Notes: generated by a model from the sequence alone, not told the origin. A stretch of 64,000 bases of DNA from Sorex araneus (GCF_027595985.1 NC_073303.1:362372517-362436516); one strand, 5' to 3'. Shown: positions 44,243 through 56,900, numbered from the stretch's first letter. Made by a program: numbers and translations.

Positions 44243-45233
44243 GAAGTTTAAGAAGTTACCTACTTGAAGAACCTACTCATAATACTCATCTGCAAGTAAC
44301 TTCTTAAACTCTTTCTTAAAATATAATTCAAGAACTACCTACTTCAATCCCTGTTTTTACCTTTTACAAAAGGGAAATTTTATAATCATACTGCATTTCT
44401 GTGTTTAATTTTTTTGAGTGATCATGATACTACTTCCTACAAAAGTTGCACCAGTTTCAGTTTTCCACATTCTTGATCTTGTGGTTTGTTTGCATCTGTG
44501 GAGAGTGTCTTTGAAATATTTTAATTCATTAATTAACAGCTTTTTCAGGATTTGAAATAACAGCTTGTTACTTTGGATTGTTCACAGACATTAGCAGCTC
44601 ATTTGAAATATGTAAGCATAATAGGTTGGTGTTATATCTAAAAGGAAATTAAAAATATCCTTCACATACTCTCTTAAAAGAATCTTGACCACCTTCTGTG
44701 GCTAATGATGGCCTTGGGACTCAGATACATTGGTGATAATAGAGTATAAATGTTTCTCAGGTTGCATTGAGTGTGTGACTCACAAAAAGGCGTAAATCCA
44801 TTCTTTTTGTGACAACATTCTTAAAAATGGGTAGGTAGTGCTATATTTGAAATTCTAGTCTTGGCCTAGCTTAATTTGCATACTTGGAAAATTTATATGT
44901 GCAGCATGTTTTTCTTAGTCTCTGAGGACCTTTGAGTTCTAGAGGATACATGGTTTTTAATGCACTGAATAGCTGAATAAATTCATTACAAATGCAAATG
45001 TCATATTAACTTAAAAAGTGAATGGAACTAGGAAGGGTATACCAAACTGTTAATCATTGCCTAAACTTAATCTGGGGAAATGATGAATTACAATTTTGAT
45101 TTTTTTAAGTAGCTCTTTATTGGCATTATATTTTTGTTTCATACTGGAGGAAAATGATTTTGCAAAGTAAGATTTGTTTTTTTTTTTCCACATAGAATTT
45201 GGGTGGTTAATCAATCATCTTTTTTAACTTTAG

Positions 45234-45365
45234 AGCTGTACCCTTTCTGGAGGGAAGCATCACGGTCCTGTTGAAGCCCTGAAGCAAATGTTATTTAATC
45301 TTCAAGCTGTGCAAGAAAGTTTTAATCAGAATAAGACCACAGAGAAAGAGAAAGAAATTAAGCAG
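45234..45365 (+). CDS. C18orf54: LAS2 coding exon 6
   Basis: A 132-base exon after TTAACTTTAG and before GTAAGC. It encodes [20 protein letters not shown], then [16 protein letters not shown] and a Lys/Glu-rich end. This is the most conserved part of the family and looks like a helical or coiled-coil segment. Both ends are phase 0. Confidence 0.94.
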
Positions 45366-45689
45366 GTAAGCGCACACTTGATTTATGAGTTGAAATCTGT
45401 GAATGTGAAGAGTAAGATGTTTTTCTCAGATCACTTTTGATTGATTTTTAGTTTTACATTAATAAGTGTGTCATATAATACATGTTGTAAAGTTTCACTA
45501 TTCCTTTTTTCTTTTAAGTAACACAAATGTAATACTACTGGATTTCTATTGTATATACCCCAGACTGTGGTGTTCTATTTAGTTTGCTTATAAATACAAC
45601 ATTCTATTTTAAAACAACAAGAACTCTAGAGGATGAAAGGAATCTAGGAGTTGCTTTTAATGTCAGACAAAATTATTATTGGATTTGAG

Positions 45690-45830
45690 GCATGATTCAA
45701 GTGGTAGAGTACATTTCTAGCACATGTGAGACCGGAGCTTAGTTCCCGATGCCCCACGGACACCCTGAGCATCACCAGTAAGAGCTCTGGCTCTCTCGCT
45801 CTGCATACAGGTGGCCCCTATTCAAAAATG
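45690..45830 (+). mobile_element. Old SINE remnant
   Basis: Sense; CAAGTGGTAGAGTACATTTC head and GAGCATCACCAG body. Confidence 0.5.
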
Positions 45831-46321
45831 AATGTTGTGTATGTTTTGGTGTAATTCCTTTATATTTGGGGAAGCTGGGAAAATCTTTTGTACATTGGAC
45901 TTTTTCACATAACTGTGAAAAGTTTGTGAAATTTTGTGAAATTGTAACTTTGTGTGAAATTTAGTTACCGTGTATTGTTTACAGACTTCTGTGAATATAA
46001 TTCTCTAAAGGTTTATTTCATATTTTTATTGCTGTAACATTGGTTTATAACACTGTGTAAGTTTTAGGAGTACAGCTTCACTCTTCCACAATGTGTATAT
46101 CGCACTGCACCAATCTCTAACCGTCTAATTACTGTTCACTGTCATTCAATAGATAACCCTTTACTCATTCTACCACCTAAAGGTTTATTTTAAAACTATT
46201 GTGTTTTTGTTTTATTTTTTTAATTTCCTGAGGATATAAAAATCTGTTTCTACTTTGGTTGCTATTCTTGTTGGGCTGATCTTTTTCATAGTAGTATGAT
46301 ATTTTTCAAAAAGTTTGTTTG

Positions 46322-46490
46322 GGAGGCTGAACAGATAGTGCAAGGGGTATGGCTCTTGCTTTGCATGCAGCAACCCCCAGTTTGATTCTTGGTGTTGCCT
46401 ATGGTACTCTGAGCACCATCAGTAATGACTCCTGAACGTTCAGCATCACCAGCTGGGTGTGTCCCCCTACCTCCCAAAAAGCGCCCCTTA
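46322..46490 (+). mobile_element. Old class-A SINE
   Basis: Sense; GGCTGAACAGATAGTGCAAG head to GGTGTGTCCCCC. Confidence 0.65.
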
Positions 46491-46496
46491 AAGTTT

Positions 46497-46620
46497 CAAT
46501 TATTGTTGTAAGGACCACATCTGGTGGTGCTTTTGGGGAGCCACGTAGCACTGGGGATTAAACCCGGGGATGCAGACATGTGAGGTGTGCTTTGCCACCC
46601 GTAAAGCACATCCCTTGTCC
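46497..46620 (-). mobile_element. Old SINE remnant
   Basis: Antisense; CTGGTGGTGCTTTTGGGGAG and ACTGGGGATTAAACCC. Confidence 0.55.
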
Positions 46621-47004
46621 AGTGTTTAGAAATGTATAGTTCATGTCCTCGAAAGTCTGACTGGGAATTTTAATTTGCCCTTACTAGCTAGTACAATATT
46701 TGTACAAGTTTTATTTATTTCTTTTGTAAAATGAACAAAGGCTAAAAGTTTAATGCTGTAAAAATTCTTACTTTTTGTCATTGTCCAGCAGAGCTTTATG
46801 AAATTCCTTTTCTACCAATGATAGGATCCTCTTGAGAACTTTTAACAGTTGCCTGCTTGTTTGAGTTAGGTTTTCTCTGTACAGTCTCATGAGCATATAT
46901 TAATATGGAGTGTAATCCATTTTCTTTTTTCCTTGTATACTGAGAGATAATCTTGAAAGTCTTTAAACTAAGATTCTTTTATTTTTTTTTAATTTTTAAG
47001 TTTC

Positions 47005-47155
47005 TTTGTTTATTGTTTTTGGGTCTGGGTGGTTCTCAGTCTTTCGGCTCAGTCGCTGCAAGAGGTTCTTGGAGACATAGAGTTCTGTGGGAGACATAGA
47101 GTTCTGTGGGTCAAACTTTGGGCCTCCTGTCTAACCCTTTGAGCTGTCAGATCAG
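47005..47155 (-). mobile_element. Old SINE remnant
   Basis: Antisense; contains a tandem doublet of GGAGACATAGAGTTCTGTGG. Confidence 0.45.
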
Positions 47156-47207
47156 CCTCAAGACTTGATTTTTAATGGACATGCATTTATTCTTATTGTT
47201 TATTAAT

Positions 47208-47374
47208 ATTTTGGTTTTGGGACCACACCCAGCAATACACAGGAGTTACTATACTCAGGAATTACTACTGACAGTCCTCAGGGAAGCATATGGGATATCT
47301 GGGATTGAACCTGGATCAGCTACATGCAAGGCAAGTGTCCTACCTGCTGTACTATGCCTCCAGCCACTGGACAG
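47208..47374 (-). mobile_element. Class-A SINE
   Basis: Antisense; diverged, 180 bases before LAS2 exon 7. Confidence 0.82.
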
Positions 47375-47556
47375 GCACTTAGAATCACACTTTTGGTCAT
47401 GTTAATGAGTGTGTAAGTGGTAATTAAATTTTTTAAAATAGAGAAAAAACATTTAGTGTGTTGCTAATTTGCATAAAACTGTACTTTTGATTTTCAAGTG
47501 TACATATTTAATTTTAGTTAATATTAATTTTGATATATTTGTTGTTTTTAAAATAG

Positions 47557-47627
47557 GTTTTAGAAGATGATTTTTCAAAATTACAATTGAAAGAAACTGT
47601 GGTTCCTATTACTAAGTCACTTCAAAA
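47557..47627 (+). CDS. C18orf54: LAS2 coding exon 7
   Basis: A 71-base exon after AAATAG and before GTAAGT. It encodes VLEDDFSKLQLKETVVPITK and SLQ, leaving two bases of a Lys codon. Found from splice phase and family sequence. Confidence 0.92.
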
Positions 47628-47744
47628 GTAAGTATGACCTGTGTGAACACTTAATGGATGAATACAAGTCCTTTTTCATCATCTCTTTGAAGTCACGCTA
47701 TAGGGTGGAATTAAGTAGTTCTAAAAATAATTATTTTTCTGTTT

Positions 47745-47907
47745 TTGTTTTTGGTTTGTTTGCTTTTTGTTTTAGTTTGGGGTCCCACTGGTAATACTCA
47801 GGGTTTACTCCTGGCAGTGCTTGCGGCTCCATATGGGTGTTAGGGATCTAGCCCAGGTCAGCTGTGTGAGCGGCAGGTGTGTCCAGCCTGTGGTGCTCTC
47901 TCCAGCC
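47745..47907 (-). mobile_element. Old class-A SINE
   Basis: Antisense; GGTAATACTCAGGGTTTACTC and CTCTCTCCAGCC. Confidence 0.65.
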
Positions 47908-48028
47908 GCCTCTTCATCTTCTTATCCTCAGTAAAATGGAAGATGTGTTTTATTTAATATGCGGTGATGGAATCTGTTAGAGACCGCAGAACGGAGTTTT
48001 ATAGTCACCACCTTCCAGAGCAGAAGTA

Positions 48029-48232
48029 TGGGGCCGGAGCAATAGCACAGCGGGTAGGGCGTTTGCCTTGCACTCGGCCGACCCAAGTTCGATCCCCGGC
48101 ATCCCATATGGTCCCCCACACACTGCCAGGAGTAATTCCTGAGTACAAAGCCAGGAGTAACCCCTGAGCATCGCTGGGTGTATCCCAAAAAGCAAAAAAA
48201 AAAAAACCAAACCAAACAAACAAAAAACCAAA
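48029..48232 (+). mobile_element. Class-A SINE
   Basis: Sense, near consensus, with a long A/C-rich tail; AGCAGAAGTA and AGCAGAGGTA flank it. Confidence 0.93.
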
Positions 48233-48524
48233 GCAGAGGTAGAAATTCCTGTTATTCAAGAAAACTGTGCATTATAATTAGTTGCTTTATTTGATATCTG
48301 AAATATGATTAACTTTTTCTGACTGGTCCGCAAGAATGCTGATATCAGGGGAGAGGAAACACTGGAAGAATATATGCAGAGAAACATGGGCAGCACTTCG
48401 TGGGTACAGATTTCCTTTAGTCATCTCTTTGAAAGGAAATGCATCTTCCCAATTTGAGGGATGGTTAAGTTTTCTTTTCTGAACTCTGAGAAGCTCTGAA
48501 AGATTGACTGACAACCTTTATTTT

Positions 48525-48699
48525 ATTTTTATTTTTTGCTTTTTGGGTCACACCCGGCAATGCACAGGGGTTACTCCTGGCTCATGCACTCAGGAATCAC
48601 TCCTGGCAGTGCTCGGCAAACCCTATGGGATGCTGGGGATTGAACCCGGGTCAGCCGTGTGCAAGGCAGACGCTCTATTTGCTGTGCTATCACTCTAGC
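48525..48699 (-). mobile_element. Class-A SINE
   Basis: Antisense; ACAA(C/T)CTTTATTTTA flanks both sides. Confidence 0.93.
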
Positions 48700-49213
48700 C
48701 CACAATCTTTATTTTAGAGAAAAACCAGGTTGTTGGTCTTTCACATTATTGAATGTCATTATTACCATTGTCTTCCTTGCTTAATAAAAATGAGTTTTTC
48801 TTAGAACTGTATTGATGGTTTTGTACTTTCAAAATTTATGTACTTGATGTATTAAATGATAAAGACAGTACGTCAAAAGGAAGAGTATGGAAAATATGTT
48901 AACTATGATTACAGTAGTTACCATTATTATTTGGCTACTGGTGTGCTTTTTTATTTTTAAACCTTGTCAAAATATAATTTTTTAAAGTAAATATTTATAG
49001 AATTTTGGGTAAATTACTTTAACCCTTTTTCAGTTATATTCAGATCTCAGGTTTTTGTAAAGAAAAATTCTCAATACTTGGTACTTTAAATAAAGTCAGT
49101 TTTCATAGTAACTTTGAAGTTAAAAAGCAATATAATCACCATTTGTTGCTGTCTGCATGGCCTCGTCAATTCCTAATACTGGTTTGTAATATGTTTTATA
49201 CTTTTTAATGAAG

Positions 49214-49286
49214 GGCTTTGCACCATTTATCTCGTCTGCGAGACTTGGTTGATGATACCAGTGGGAAACAGTCACCGAAAATGTGA
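49214..49286 (+). CDS. C18orf54: LAS2 last coding exon
   Basis: Acceptor AATGAAG at 49213, then G completing Lys and ALHHLSRLRDLVDDTSGKQS, PKM and stop TGA at 49284-49286. It ends in the same SPKM as the human protein. The poly(A) signal follows 26 bases after the stop. Confidence 0.94.
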
Positions 49287-49311
49287 AGAGGAAAAGTACA
49301 ACTGTTTAACC

Positions 49312-49317
49312 AATAAA
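49312..49317 (+). terminator. LAS2 poly(A) signal AATAAA
   Basis: A canonical AATAAA 26 bases after the LAS2 stop, giving an unusually short 3' UTR if used. Confidence 0.7.
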
Positions 49318-49430
49318 CGATCACCACCGAATACAGTATTTTTATTTTTTTCTGTGCTTAAATGGACATTAAATGGACAATTATAAGTTGTGAATCTGTG
49401 ATTGTTTTAAGTATTATGTATTTACATATA

Positions 49431-49650
49431 GCACTATAGCATTGTTGTCCCGTTGTTCATCGATTTGCTTGAGCAGGCACCAGTAACGTCTCCATCGTGA
49501 GACTTGTTGTTACTGTTTTTGGCATATTGAATACGCCATAGGTAGCTTGCCGGGTCCTGCCGTGCGGGCGAGATACTCTTGGTAGCTTGCTGGGCTCTCC
49601 GAGAGGGGCAGAGGAATCGAACCCGGGTCAGCCACATATAAGGCAAACAT
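49431..49650 (-). mobile_element. Class-B SINE, head end missing
   Basis: Antisense just past the LAS2 poly(A) site; the tRNA-like head stops at AAGGCAAAC. Confidence 0.9.
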
Positions 49651-49913
49651 ATATTTATTAAAAAAAAAAAAAGACCTTGAAATGTTCACGGGTTTTGATG
49701 CATTCTCACTGTGTGCCAAAATACCAGAATGTGAACTGAAAGGATCCATTCTATGTCCTACCTTGAATTTCGTCTTCAGATCAGCATAAGCTGAGAATCA
49801 AAGATGGATGATTTCTGTCCTTGAAGCCGACATGGACTTACTGTCATCTTCAGCACCTTTATTTTGTCACCTAATTCTGGATTAAGACTCTGCCTGGTTC
49901 CTGTGTAGAATAC

Positions 49914-49937
49914 CTCTCTCTCTCTCTCTCTCTCTCT
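49914..49937. repeat. (TC)n microsatellite
   Basis: About 12 TC units. Confidence 0.95.
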
Positions 49938-50439
49938 AATTTTTATTGAATGAAATTTCCTTAGAAAGTTTGATCTTGTAGATCTTGTATCTCCTGCAAC
50001 TTAATCTTAGCCCCTTGCCAGGCCTTGGGACTGTTGAAGAGTGGTGGGTGCCCTCTGGAGGCCTCCGGAGGGTTTTGTTCAGATATTTTCTGCGGCCATG
50101 GTGAGTGTGTATATAAACTTCCACAAGGACTTTAGGCAGTTTTCTCTTCACTTGGGGGACAGTGGTCAGTCCCAGTCACCAGTCTCGGCGGGGAGGTGGT
50201 CTGCAGTGCCATCCTCAGTGATATTTATGATGGCTGCTTTGTCCCCCAAGTAGCACCTGGCTAGGACCTGTACTACCTTTCCTGGTTTCACGAACTTGAT
50301 CATTTCAAGGATAACGCATCTTGGCCTGCCTACAGCACTATGCATATTCCCTTAATTTTGAAGTTTCAGTGCTTTTTATTATCTACATTTAAGGAGCTTA
50401 AAGGAAATATCAAAGTTATGTTGAAAAATAAATGGTTAA

Positions 50440-50629
50440 GGGCTGGAGCAATAATACAGTGGGTGGGACGGCAGTCCAGTGGGTAGGGCATTTTCCTCAC
50501 ACGCAGCAGATCGGGTTCAATCCTCAGCATCCCAGGTGGTTCCCTCAGCACTGCCAGGAGCAGTTCCTGAGTGCGGAGCCAGGAGTAACCCCTGAGCATC
50601 ACTGGATGTGACCCCAAAAGAAAAAAAAT
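50440..50629 (+). mobile_element. Class-A SINE with duplicated head segment
   Basis: The head reads CAGTGGGTGGGACGG and then again CAGTGGGTAGGGC, doubling the A-box region. Confidence 0.88.
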
Positions 50630-50789
50630 AAGGTTATTAGCTGTATGTTACTTTTAAGTTTTCGTAAATCAGATATTTAAAGTACATTGTATTTGCAAAC
50701 GACAGTACTTTATAATAAGGCTCAAAAGCAGGGTTTTCTGTTTTTTGAAATCCAAGGGAGCACTTGTTAATACTTCGATTCTTGTGTTT

Positions 50790-50956
50790 GTTTGGTTTGT
50801 ATTTTGGACCACACCCTGTGGTCTTCAGGGGCTATCCCTGGCTCTGTCCTCAGAAATAACGCCTCCCCATGCTCAGTGGACCATATGCAGCGCCAGATTT
50901 CAGAGTCTGGTGGGATGTACTGCAAGTGCCAGTAACTCTTCTGTCTCTCCAGCCCT
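50790..50956 (-). mobile_element. Old SINE remnant
   Basis: Antisense; GGTCTTCAGGGGCTATCCC and CTGTCTCTCCAGCCC. Confidence 0.6.
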
Positions 50957-51534
50957 TGTTTGTGAAGGTTAGTTTTGATAATACTTGACAGTGTGTAAAC
51001 ACTTGGGAAATATTTGAAAATTGAATTGTTTGATATTGTATAAATTCCCCAGATGTTAGTTTGGGGATTAGTTCATAGTTGGTAAAGTATGAGATCAGTG
51101 ATTAATTGCTTTATGAAATTTAATAACTAAAAATGAATATAGAAAAGTAGAAGGCAACTATTTTAAAGCTGTTGTTGCAATTAAGTAGATTTCTAACAGG
51201 ATGCCTTTTGTCAACCAGAAAATCAAGTTATATAATGTGTTTCATGAGGTAAGTTTTTAAAAACCTAATGAAATAAGAGAATATCTGTATGTATACAAAT
51301 ATCACAAATTTATGTGTTGCCCAAGTGATAGCATCTTTTCTTATAGCATTAATGTAAAATGGAAATTTTTAAGTACATTGGGTCAAGTTTGTTATTTTCC
51401 CAATTTAATGCATTATATATATATAAAATATTTGTATTAATAAACTTATATATTGGACTGTCATGGCTACAGAGTACAATGTGCTTTGTAATTTTTCTTG
51501 ACTGAGAGGCATCAGATCTTTCTCCCCACTTTAT

Positions 51535-51728
51535 TTTATTTTTTTATTTTTATTTTTTTGCTTTTCTTTGGGTCACACTTGGCGATTTACAGGGGCTACT
51601 CCTGGCTCTGCACTCAGGAATTACTTCTGGCAGTGCTCAGGGGACCATAAGGGATTCTGGGAATCAAACCCGGGTCGGCTGCATGCAAGGCAAATGCCCT
51701 ACCTGCTGTGCTATCACTCCAGCACCTC
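51535..51728 (-). mobile_element. Class-A SINE
   Basis: Antisense; near full length with a T-rich edge. Confidence 0.92.
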
Positions 51729-52167
51729 TATCCAGTTTAAAAAGCACTTGCCAATAATTTTGTTTAGTTATTCTTGTGGAAGTATTCCTGGTTTTGATAT
51801 TCTGTTTGCTACATAGCAAGTACTTTGCATGATAAGACTGACTGTTACATGATTAAAATATGACTAGCTACCAAAAATGCAAATATTTTAAAGCAGAAGC
51901 AGGTGAATCTGGGTCAGTCATACTCCAGGCTAACAAAATCCACTCTTAGACAAATTCTAAAGAAAAGAAAATGAAAACAATTGACAGTAAACTTCTAGTG
52001 ACCCTCTCATGTTAATCAGACACAGTACTTACGTATAGAAAATCTCTTCAGTGGGCTGTGATGACTGAAAAACACGACTTGGCTTAGTGCTTTTGAACAT
52101 TTCTCCAATACTAAGAAAACTTATCAGAAAATTTCTAAATAATATATCAAGTAACTTGATTTTCTTG

Positions 52168-52252
52168 CTACCTGTGGCGTATTCTATATGCCAAAAAGGC
52201 TAACAAGTCTCACAATGGAGACATTACTGGTGCCCACTCCAGCAAATTCACA
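52168..52252 (+). mobile_element. 5'-truncated class-B SINE
   Basis: Starts at GCTACCTGTGGCGTATTC and runs into the RTE-like tail to CAGCAAATTC. Confidence 0.8.
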
Positions 52253-52262
52253 GGTGTGATTT

Positions 52263-52400
52263 TGGGGCTGGAGAGAGAATACAAGGAAGTTAGGTACTTT
52301 CCTTGTGTGCTGCTGTCCGGTTCAGTCCCTGGCCTGTATATGGTACCCTGAAGTACCTCCAGGATTATCCCCTGACACTCCAGATGTGGCCCTCACACCA
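52263..52400 (+). mobile_element. Old SINE remnant
   Basis: Sense; GGGGCTGGAGAGAGAATAC head. Confidence 0.65.
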
Positions 52401-52869
52401 AAAAATTTTTCAAAAGGAGTATTTCTTTCCTTTTGTGTAAAATTGGAAAGTTTTGTCTTTTACATAAAAAGGGAATTTAAGCAAAAAGATTAATACTGAT
52501 CTTGTTGTAAAAGTGGATAGTTAATGCATAATCTACTGAGGAAAAAATCTAAGCAATAGAATCAAAACATTCTAAAGAATTGATATAATTAATATTTTTA
52601 TTTTGTAATTTTTTCAGTTTGAGTTTTGAAACAGCTGAGTTTAAAAAAGCAGATAATGAGCACAGATTTTTAAAAAAATTTTATTTGAAATAAAATTTCA
52701 TCAGCTTTTAAAAAGATATATTGAAAACGTTGAGAATGAAATTGGCTTTTTAAATTAAATATGAGGAAAAGTAATAATTTCCAATTCTGAAATTTATTAG
52801 GTGTCAAGTGATGAATATGTAATTATTCAAAAGTCAATGGGATTTTCTTTATTTCTCCCTGTGACAGTT

Positions 52870-53032
52870 TTTTCCTTTTTGTGGTGGGGGTTTTGGGGAA
52901 ACCTGGCTGTGCTCAGGGCTTACTCTGGGCTCTCGGTGTAGGGATCTCTCCTTGGCATTTGGCCAGGGACCAAATGCTGCTGGGAACTGATTCCGGGTCA
53001 GCTGTGCCTTACCCATTATACCTCCAGCTTCT
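52870..53032 (-). mobile_element. Old SINE remnant
   Basis: Antisense; GTGCTCAGGGCTTACTCTGG. Confidence 0.55.
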
Positions 53033-53529
53033 CACAGTTCATTTTGACCAGATTGGAAACTGTGTTTTCTTGGGTTTGGTTAGTTTATAAGCATCTGGTT
53101 TTGCTATTATGTTAAAAAATACAAATGTGGTTTTGAGGGGTATTTAGAATTTATGTTTAGAATATTGTCTTGTTAAATCTATGTAGTACAGTTATATCAA
53201 AATACTTCTGAAGCTCAATCCTGACAAGATTCATTCTTTTCACTCAAAGATTAGAATTTTAATTTTATTTCTTGTATTCTGCTTTTTTAATATGCCTGAA
53301 AACCTCTCTGGTGGAAATGCTGTGAAGAAGTGAATTTGCCAAAAGACATAAGTAGCATAAAAAGATAAGAGAAACTAAATGCCAATAAAATTTGTAATTT
53401 CTAAGCATCTGAAGCTTCTTTAACTTTGGAGTACTGCATATTTTATTCCATGTATGTATTGAATGTTTACTACATTGAGTTAATAGTCCCTATCCTTTGA
53501 TCAAACTTCATGGGCTTTTTATTTGTTTT

Positions 53530-53640
53530 TTGTTTTAGTTTTGGGCCACACCCAGCAATGTTACTATTGGCTCTGCATTCCAGGATCCCTCCTGACAGTA
53601 TTGGGGGACCTTACGGGTACAGGGATCGAATCTGGGTTTG
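53530..53640 (-). mobile_element. Old SINE remnant
   Basis: Antisense; GGGCCACACCCAGCAATG and GGGATCGAATCTGGG. Confidence 0.6.
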
Positions 53641-53771
53641 GGCTGATGAATCTGGTCCCTGATTGCCCAAACTTTGCCTAACTCTGAACACATTGTTTAT
53701 TAACAGATTATATTGTTAGACATTTCTCCTGTGATGTTTGAAATGATTATTTTCTCACTTTTCTGCTTTTT

Positions 53772-54600
53772 TCTTTTTTTTTTTTATTGAATCACCAAGT
53801 GGAGGGTTACAAAGTTCTCAGGATTATGTCAGTTATACAATATTCAAACACCCTTCCCTTCACCAGTGCCCATCTTCCATCACCAACCGCCCCAGTATAT
53901 CTGCCGCCCCCTCCCACCTCCCTAGTCCCCACCCTTGTACGTGATAAGTTTCACTTCATTTACGCTTATCTCGATTACATTCCATGTTTCAACACACAAC
54001 TCACTACCGTTGCTGGGGTTTCCCCCCAAAAAGAAAAAGACGGTCCTATTGCCAATGAAGCATTTGATAGTTCTCCATTACTAAGAATATAGAGATATTA
54101 AGTCCTGCTGTTTGTTACATAACTTTTCTTTTTCCCCCTTGCCACGCGCCACCGAGTTCACGCCTGTTTAGTAATCGCCACGCTGTCTGACAAAGGGAAA
54201 AAAACCGAAGAGGATGGTTATTTCCCGTCATCAGCCGGCGTGGGGCTCTGGCTTAGTTGATAGTCTAGTAGAGTGTCTGCAAGCAGTTTCTGGAACCGAA
54301 GGTCTTGCGCTGATATCAGCTCCGGCTCGAGATACCACCAGCGTCCCGCTGGTCCATGTACCTAATTTTTCCCCTTATTTCCCATTCCCACGCCACCAGG
54401 TCTGTTTGCTTAATGGACATCACACTATGTTTGACACCACGCCACGTTTCTTCCCGAGAAAGAAGGATATTTTTTCTCAGCCGGCGTGGGGATATAGCTT
54501 AGTTCAGTCTAGAGAGATGGCTACCATTTTGATTGCCTTCAATATTTCAACAAAATACTTACTATTCTTGTTAGGATCACCCACAAAAGTCCGACCCATT
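53772..54600 (-). mobile_element. Chimeric element: L1 3' UTR joined to GC-rich non-L1 sequence
   Basis: Antisense. A T-rich edge and L1 3' UTR (53772-54090) run into a GC-rich block holding AGCCGGCGTGGGG twice, each followed by a CTTAGTT and AGTCTAG motif. A related block is at 61960-62330. Confidence 0.55.
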
Positions 54601-54659
54601 AAGAAGGAACCATTACATATTGCTGATACTAAGATGACATTAGGTCATTAAGCATTCCA

Positions 54660-56640
54660 TCATTAAAGATAGTTCAGAAGACACTTCTGTACACCATTGT
54701 TTCTTAGTGGGGGGGCGGGGAGAGGGTGTCTTCTGGCACCCTGTGTGCCCCAAGGTCTCCCAAGGGTGAAATTTGCATAATGGGAGTGGCCAAGGCTTGA
54801 GGCTGGTGTGGCTTTTGTGCCATGCTAAGTCTCGAAGGAGCACCCATATGGGTAGAATACGGGCACAGGAGGTGGTTGTGTTGGGAGGGTTGAGTTAAAG
54901 TGGTTACCAACCTGGGCCAGGTCTGTGAGGTCACCAAGAGCACCACACATTGGTGGCTATGACGGATTTAGGTTGTGACCCGGTGTCTGTACATGCCTTG
55001 CTTGCTGATAGAGCAGTTGCCAGCAAGCAGCCGGAGAGCCCCATCTGGGTGGGTTTGGAGCTGAGGGAATGGAGAACCAGCTCAGAAACTGACCAGGTGC
55101 TAGGAAGGTTTTGGTGGGAGAGAACCAAAAAATCCATCATTATTTTCCTGGTGCTTCTCTCCCTGTTTTGCAACATACAGCAGCTTGTCTACGCCAAGAA
55201 CTGGGCATAACTGTCAGGGCATTAGAAAATAGGCATGATGATAAACCTGGGGTTGACGGCTTGAAAACCTCAGGATCTAGTAGTGTTATAAAAGAAAATG
55301 TTTCTGAATGACAAGCTGGGATTATATGAAACATTCTGTACTATATTAGCGGTTCTGTTAGAACGAGTAGAGTGCATTCCTGCTGTTACTTTTCCTCAAG
55401 CCAGTCTCTTTGCTTTTATATGGATCTTTCTGGAAATGGAGGTCCTGTGACTTTTCTTTCATGGTATATTCTTGCTTCAATTAAGCCATGGTTTGCTTTT
55501 CCATGTCTTCCTCATATTGCTCTTAATTTTGCCTTTCAAAAGAATCCCTTATGCACATTTCATTTTTCCCAATATAATACCAACAAAAATAATGCTTTAG
55601 TTTTCCTTCAGACAATATTAATTTCTCAATTAAATGGGCAAAAGCTTGTTGGACAAAGTTACTACCTCATTTTTCTGCATGTGCTCTGCTTTAATTTTTC
55701 TTTACATAGGTACCTGCATTTTACAAATTACTTAATGACTTAGAGCCCTATTTATAGCAAAACTAGAATATACAACTAAAAATGAATTGACAGATAGTGT
55801 AGACATACATTTTTACAAAATCAACACAAAAATTAAATAAGCCTATTTAATATCCATCACTTACCTTTTTAATTGTTCCTGTAGCTATTTTTCTAAATTT
55901 ATAGAGGTATAGTTGACAAAAAATATTTTATATGTACATTGTGACAATTTGATGTGTATACACGTTGTAAAAAATCCTTCCTCCTTCCTGTGCCCCATCT
56001 AGTTAATGCATTCATCACCTCTCTTTACTTTCCAATATAGCACCAGGTGTCTAAAGTATTTACACATGATGGAGCACTACATTTGATTCACAACTAATTG
56101 CTCCATTAAGTAACATTTATTTGCCTCCTGGGACTGCTATGTGTGTGTGAAAGGATGGAGAAGAGGGGTTTGAGGTGACAACTTTCATTAAGAATTAAAT
56201 ATTGGAATCTGTAAATAGATACGACCACACAGGTGAGTTTTGTTTTGGAGGAATGAAGATGGACCAACTGCTACAAAGGCACAGAAGATGGAGTCGTTTA
56301 GTGGAGTGCAAAACTCAGGTATGATTTCACTCGGGAGGAGGATGAATACTCAAGTTGCTCTAGAGAAATGAATGTTTTCCATGAAAAAAATGTGGAGGAA
56401 GGGTATTTATTCTAGACAAAGAGCACAAAGACAAGTGGTAGGAAGGTCGATACTGAATTTGTTGACTGAAAGTTGCACTTTGAGCTGGAGAAATCTGTGC
56501 TTTTGTATCAGGCAGATGTGTTTTATGAATTTTATAAACTCATTGTGAGCAAGCTGTTTTGCCAGATTCTTGTTTCTCCTTACATGTATTCTAATAACGT
56601 TGCAACTTTCTTTTGTGGATAAATGAGAACATATGTCTGA
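54660..56640. other. Unassigned intergenic sequence
   Basis: No SINE. Open frames at 54950-55210 and 55372-55743 match no family I know and lack splice or promoter support. The first part (54700-55330) is moderately GC-rich and could be an old LTR or L1 5' part. Confidence 0.4.
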
Positions 56641-56683
56641 TACATGAGCTACCTCAGTAAATATCAGCTACTACTATTGGTAT

Positions 56684-56900
56684 GGACTGGAGTGTTAGCA
56701 CAGTGGGTAGGGTGTTTGCCTTGCTTGTGGCCGACCAGGGCTCTGTCCCTCTTTGAGAGCCTCTGTGCCTCTCAACAGAGCCTGGCAAGCTACCCGTGGA
56801 GTATTCGATATGCCAAAAATAGTAACAAGTCTCATAATGGAGACATTACTGGTGCACGCTCGAGCAAATCGATGAACAACAGTACGACAGTGCTACAGTG
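56684..56900 (+). mobile_element. Class-B SINE with 13-bp target duplication
   Basis: Sense; flanked by CTACTATTGGTAT at 56671-56683 and 56901-56913. The tail ends ACAGTGCTACAGTG, with no A run. Confidence 0.95.

Noticed and set aside
49914-49937. TC run as a polypyrimidine tract of an exon
   Set aside because: No acceptor with coding continuity follows; it is a microsatellite.
55372-55743. 123-codon open frame as a gene
   Set aside because: Composition is biased to Phe/Leu/Ser from AT-rich sequence; no recognisable domain.
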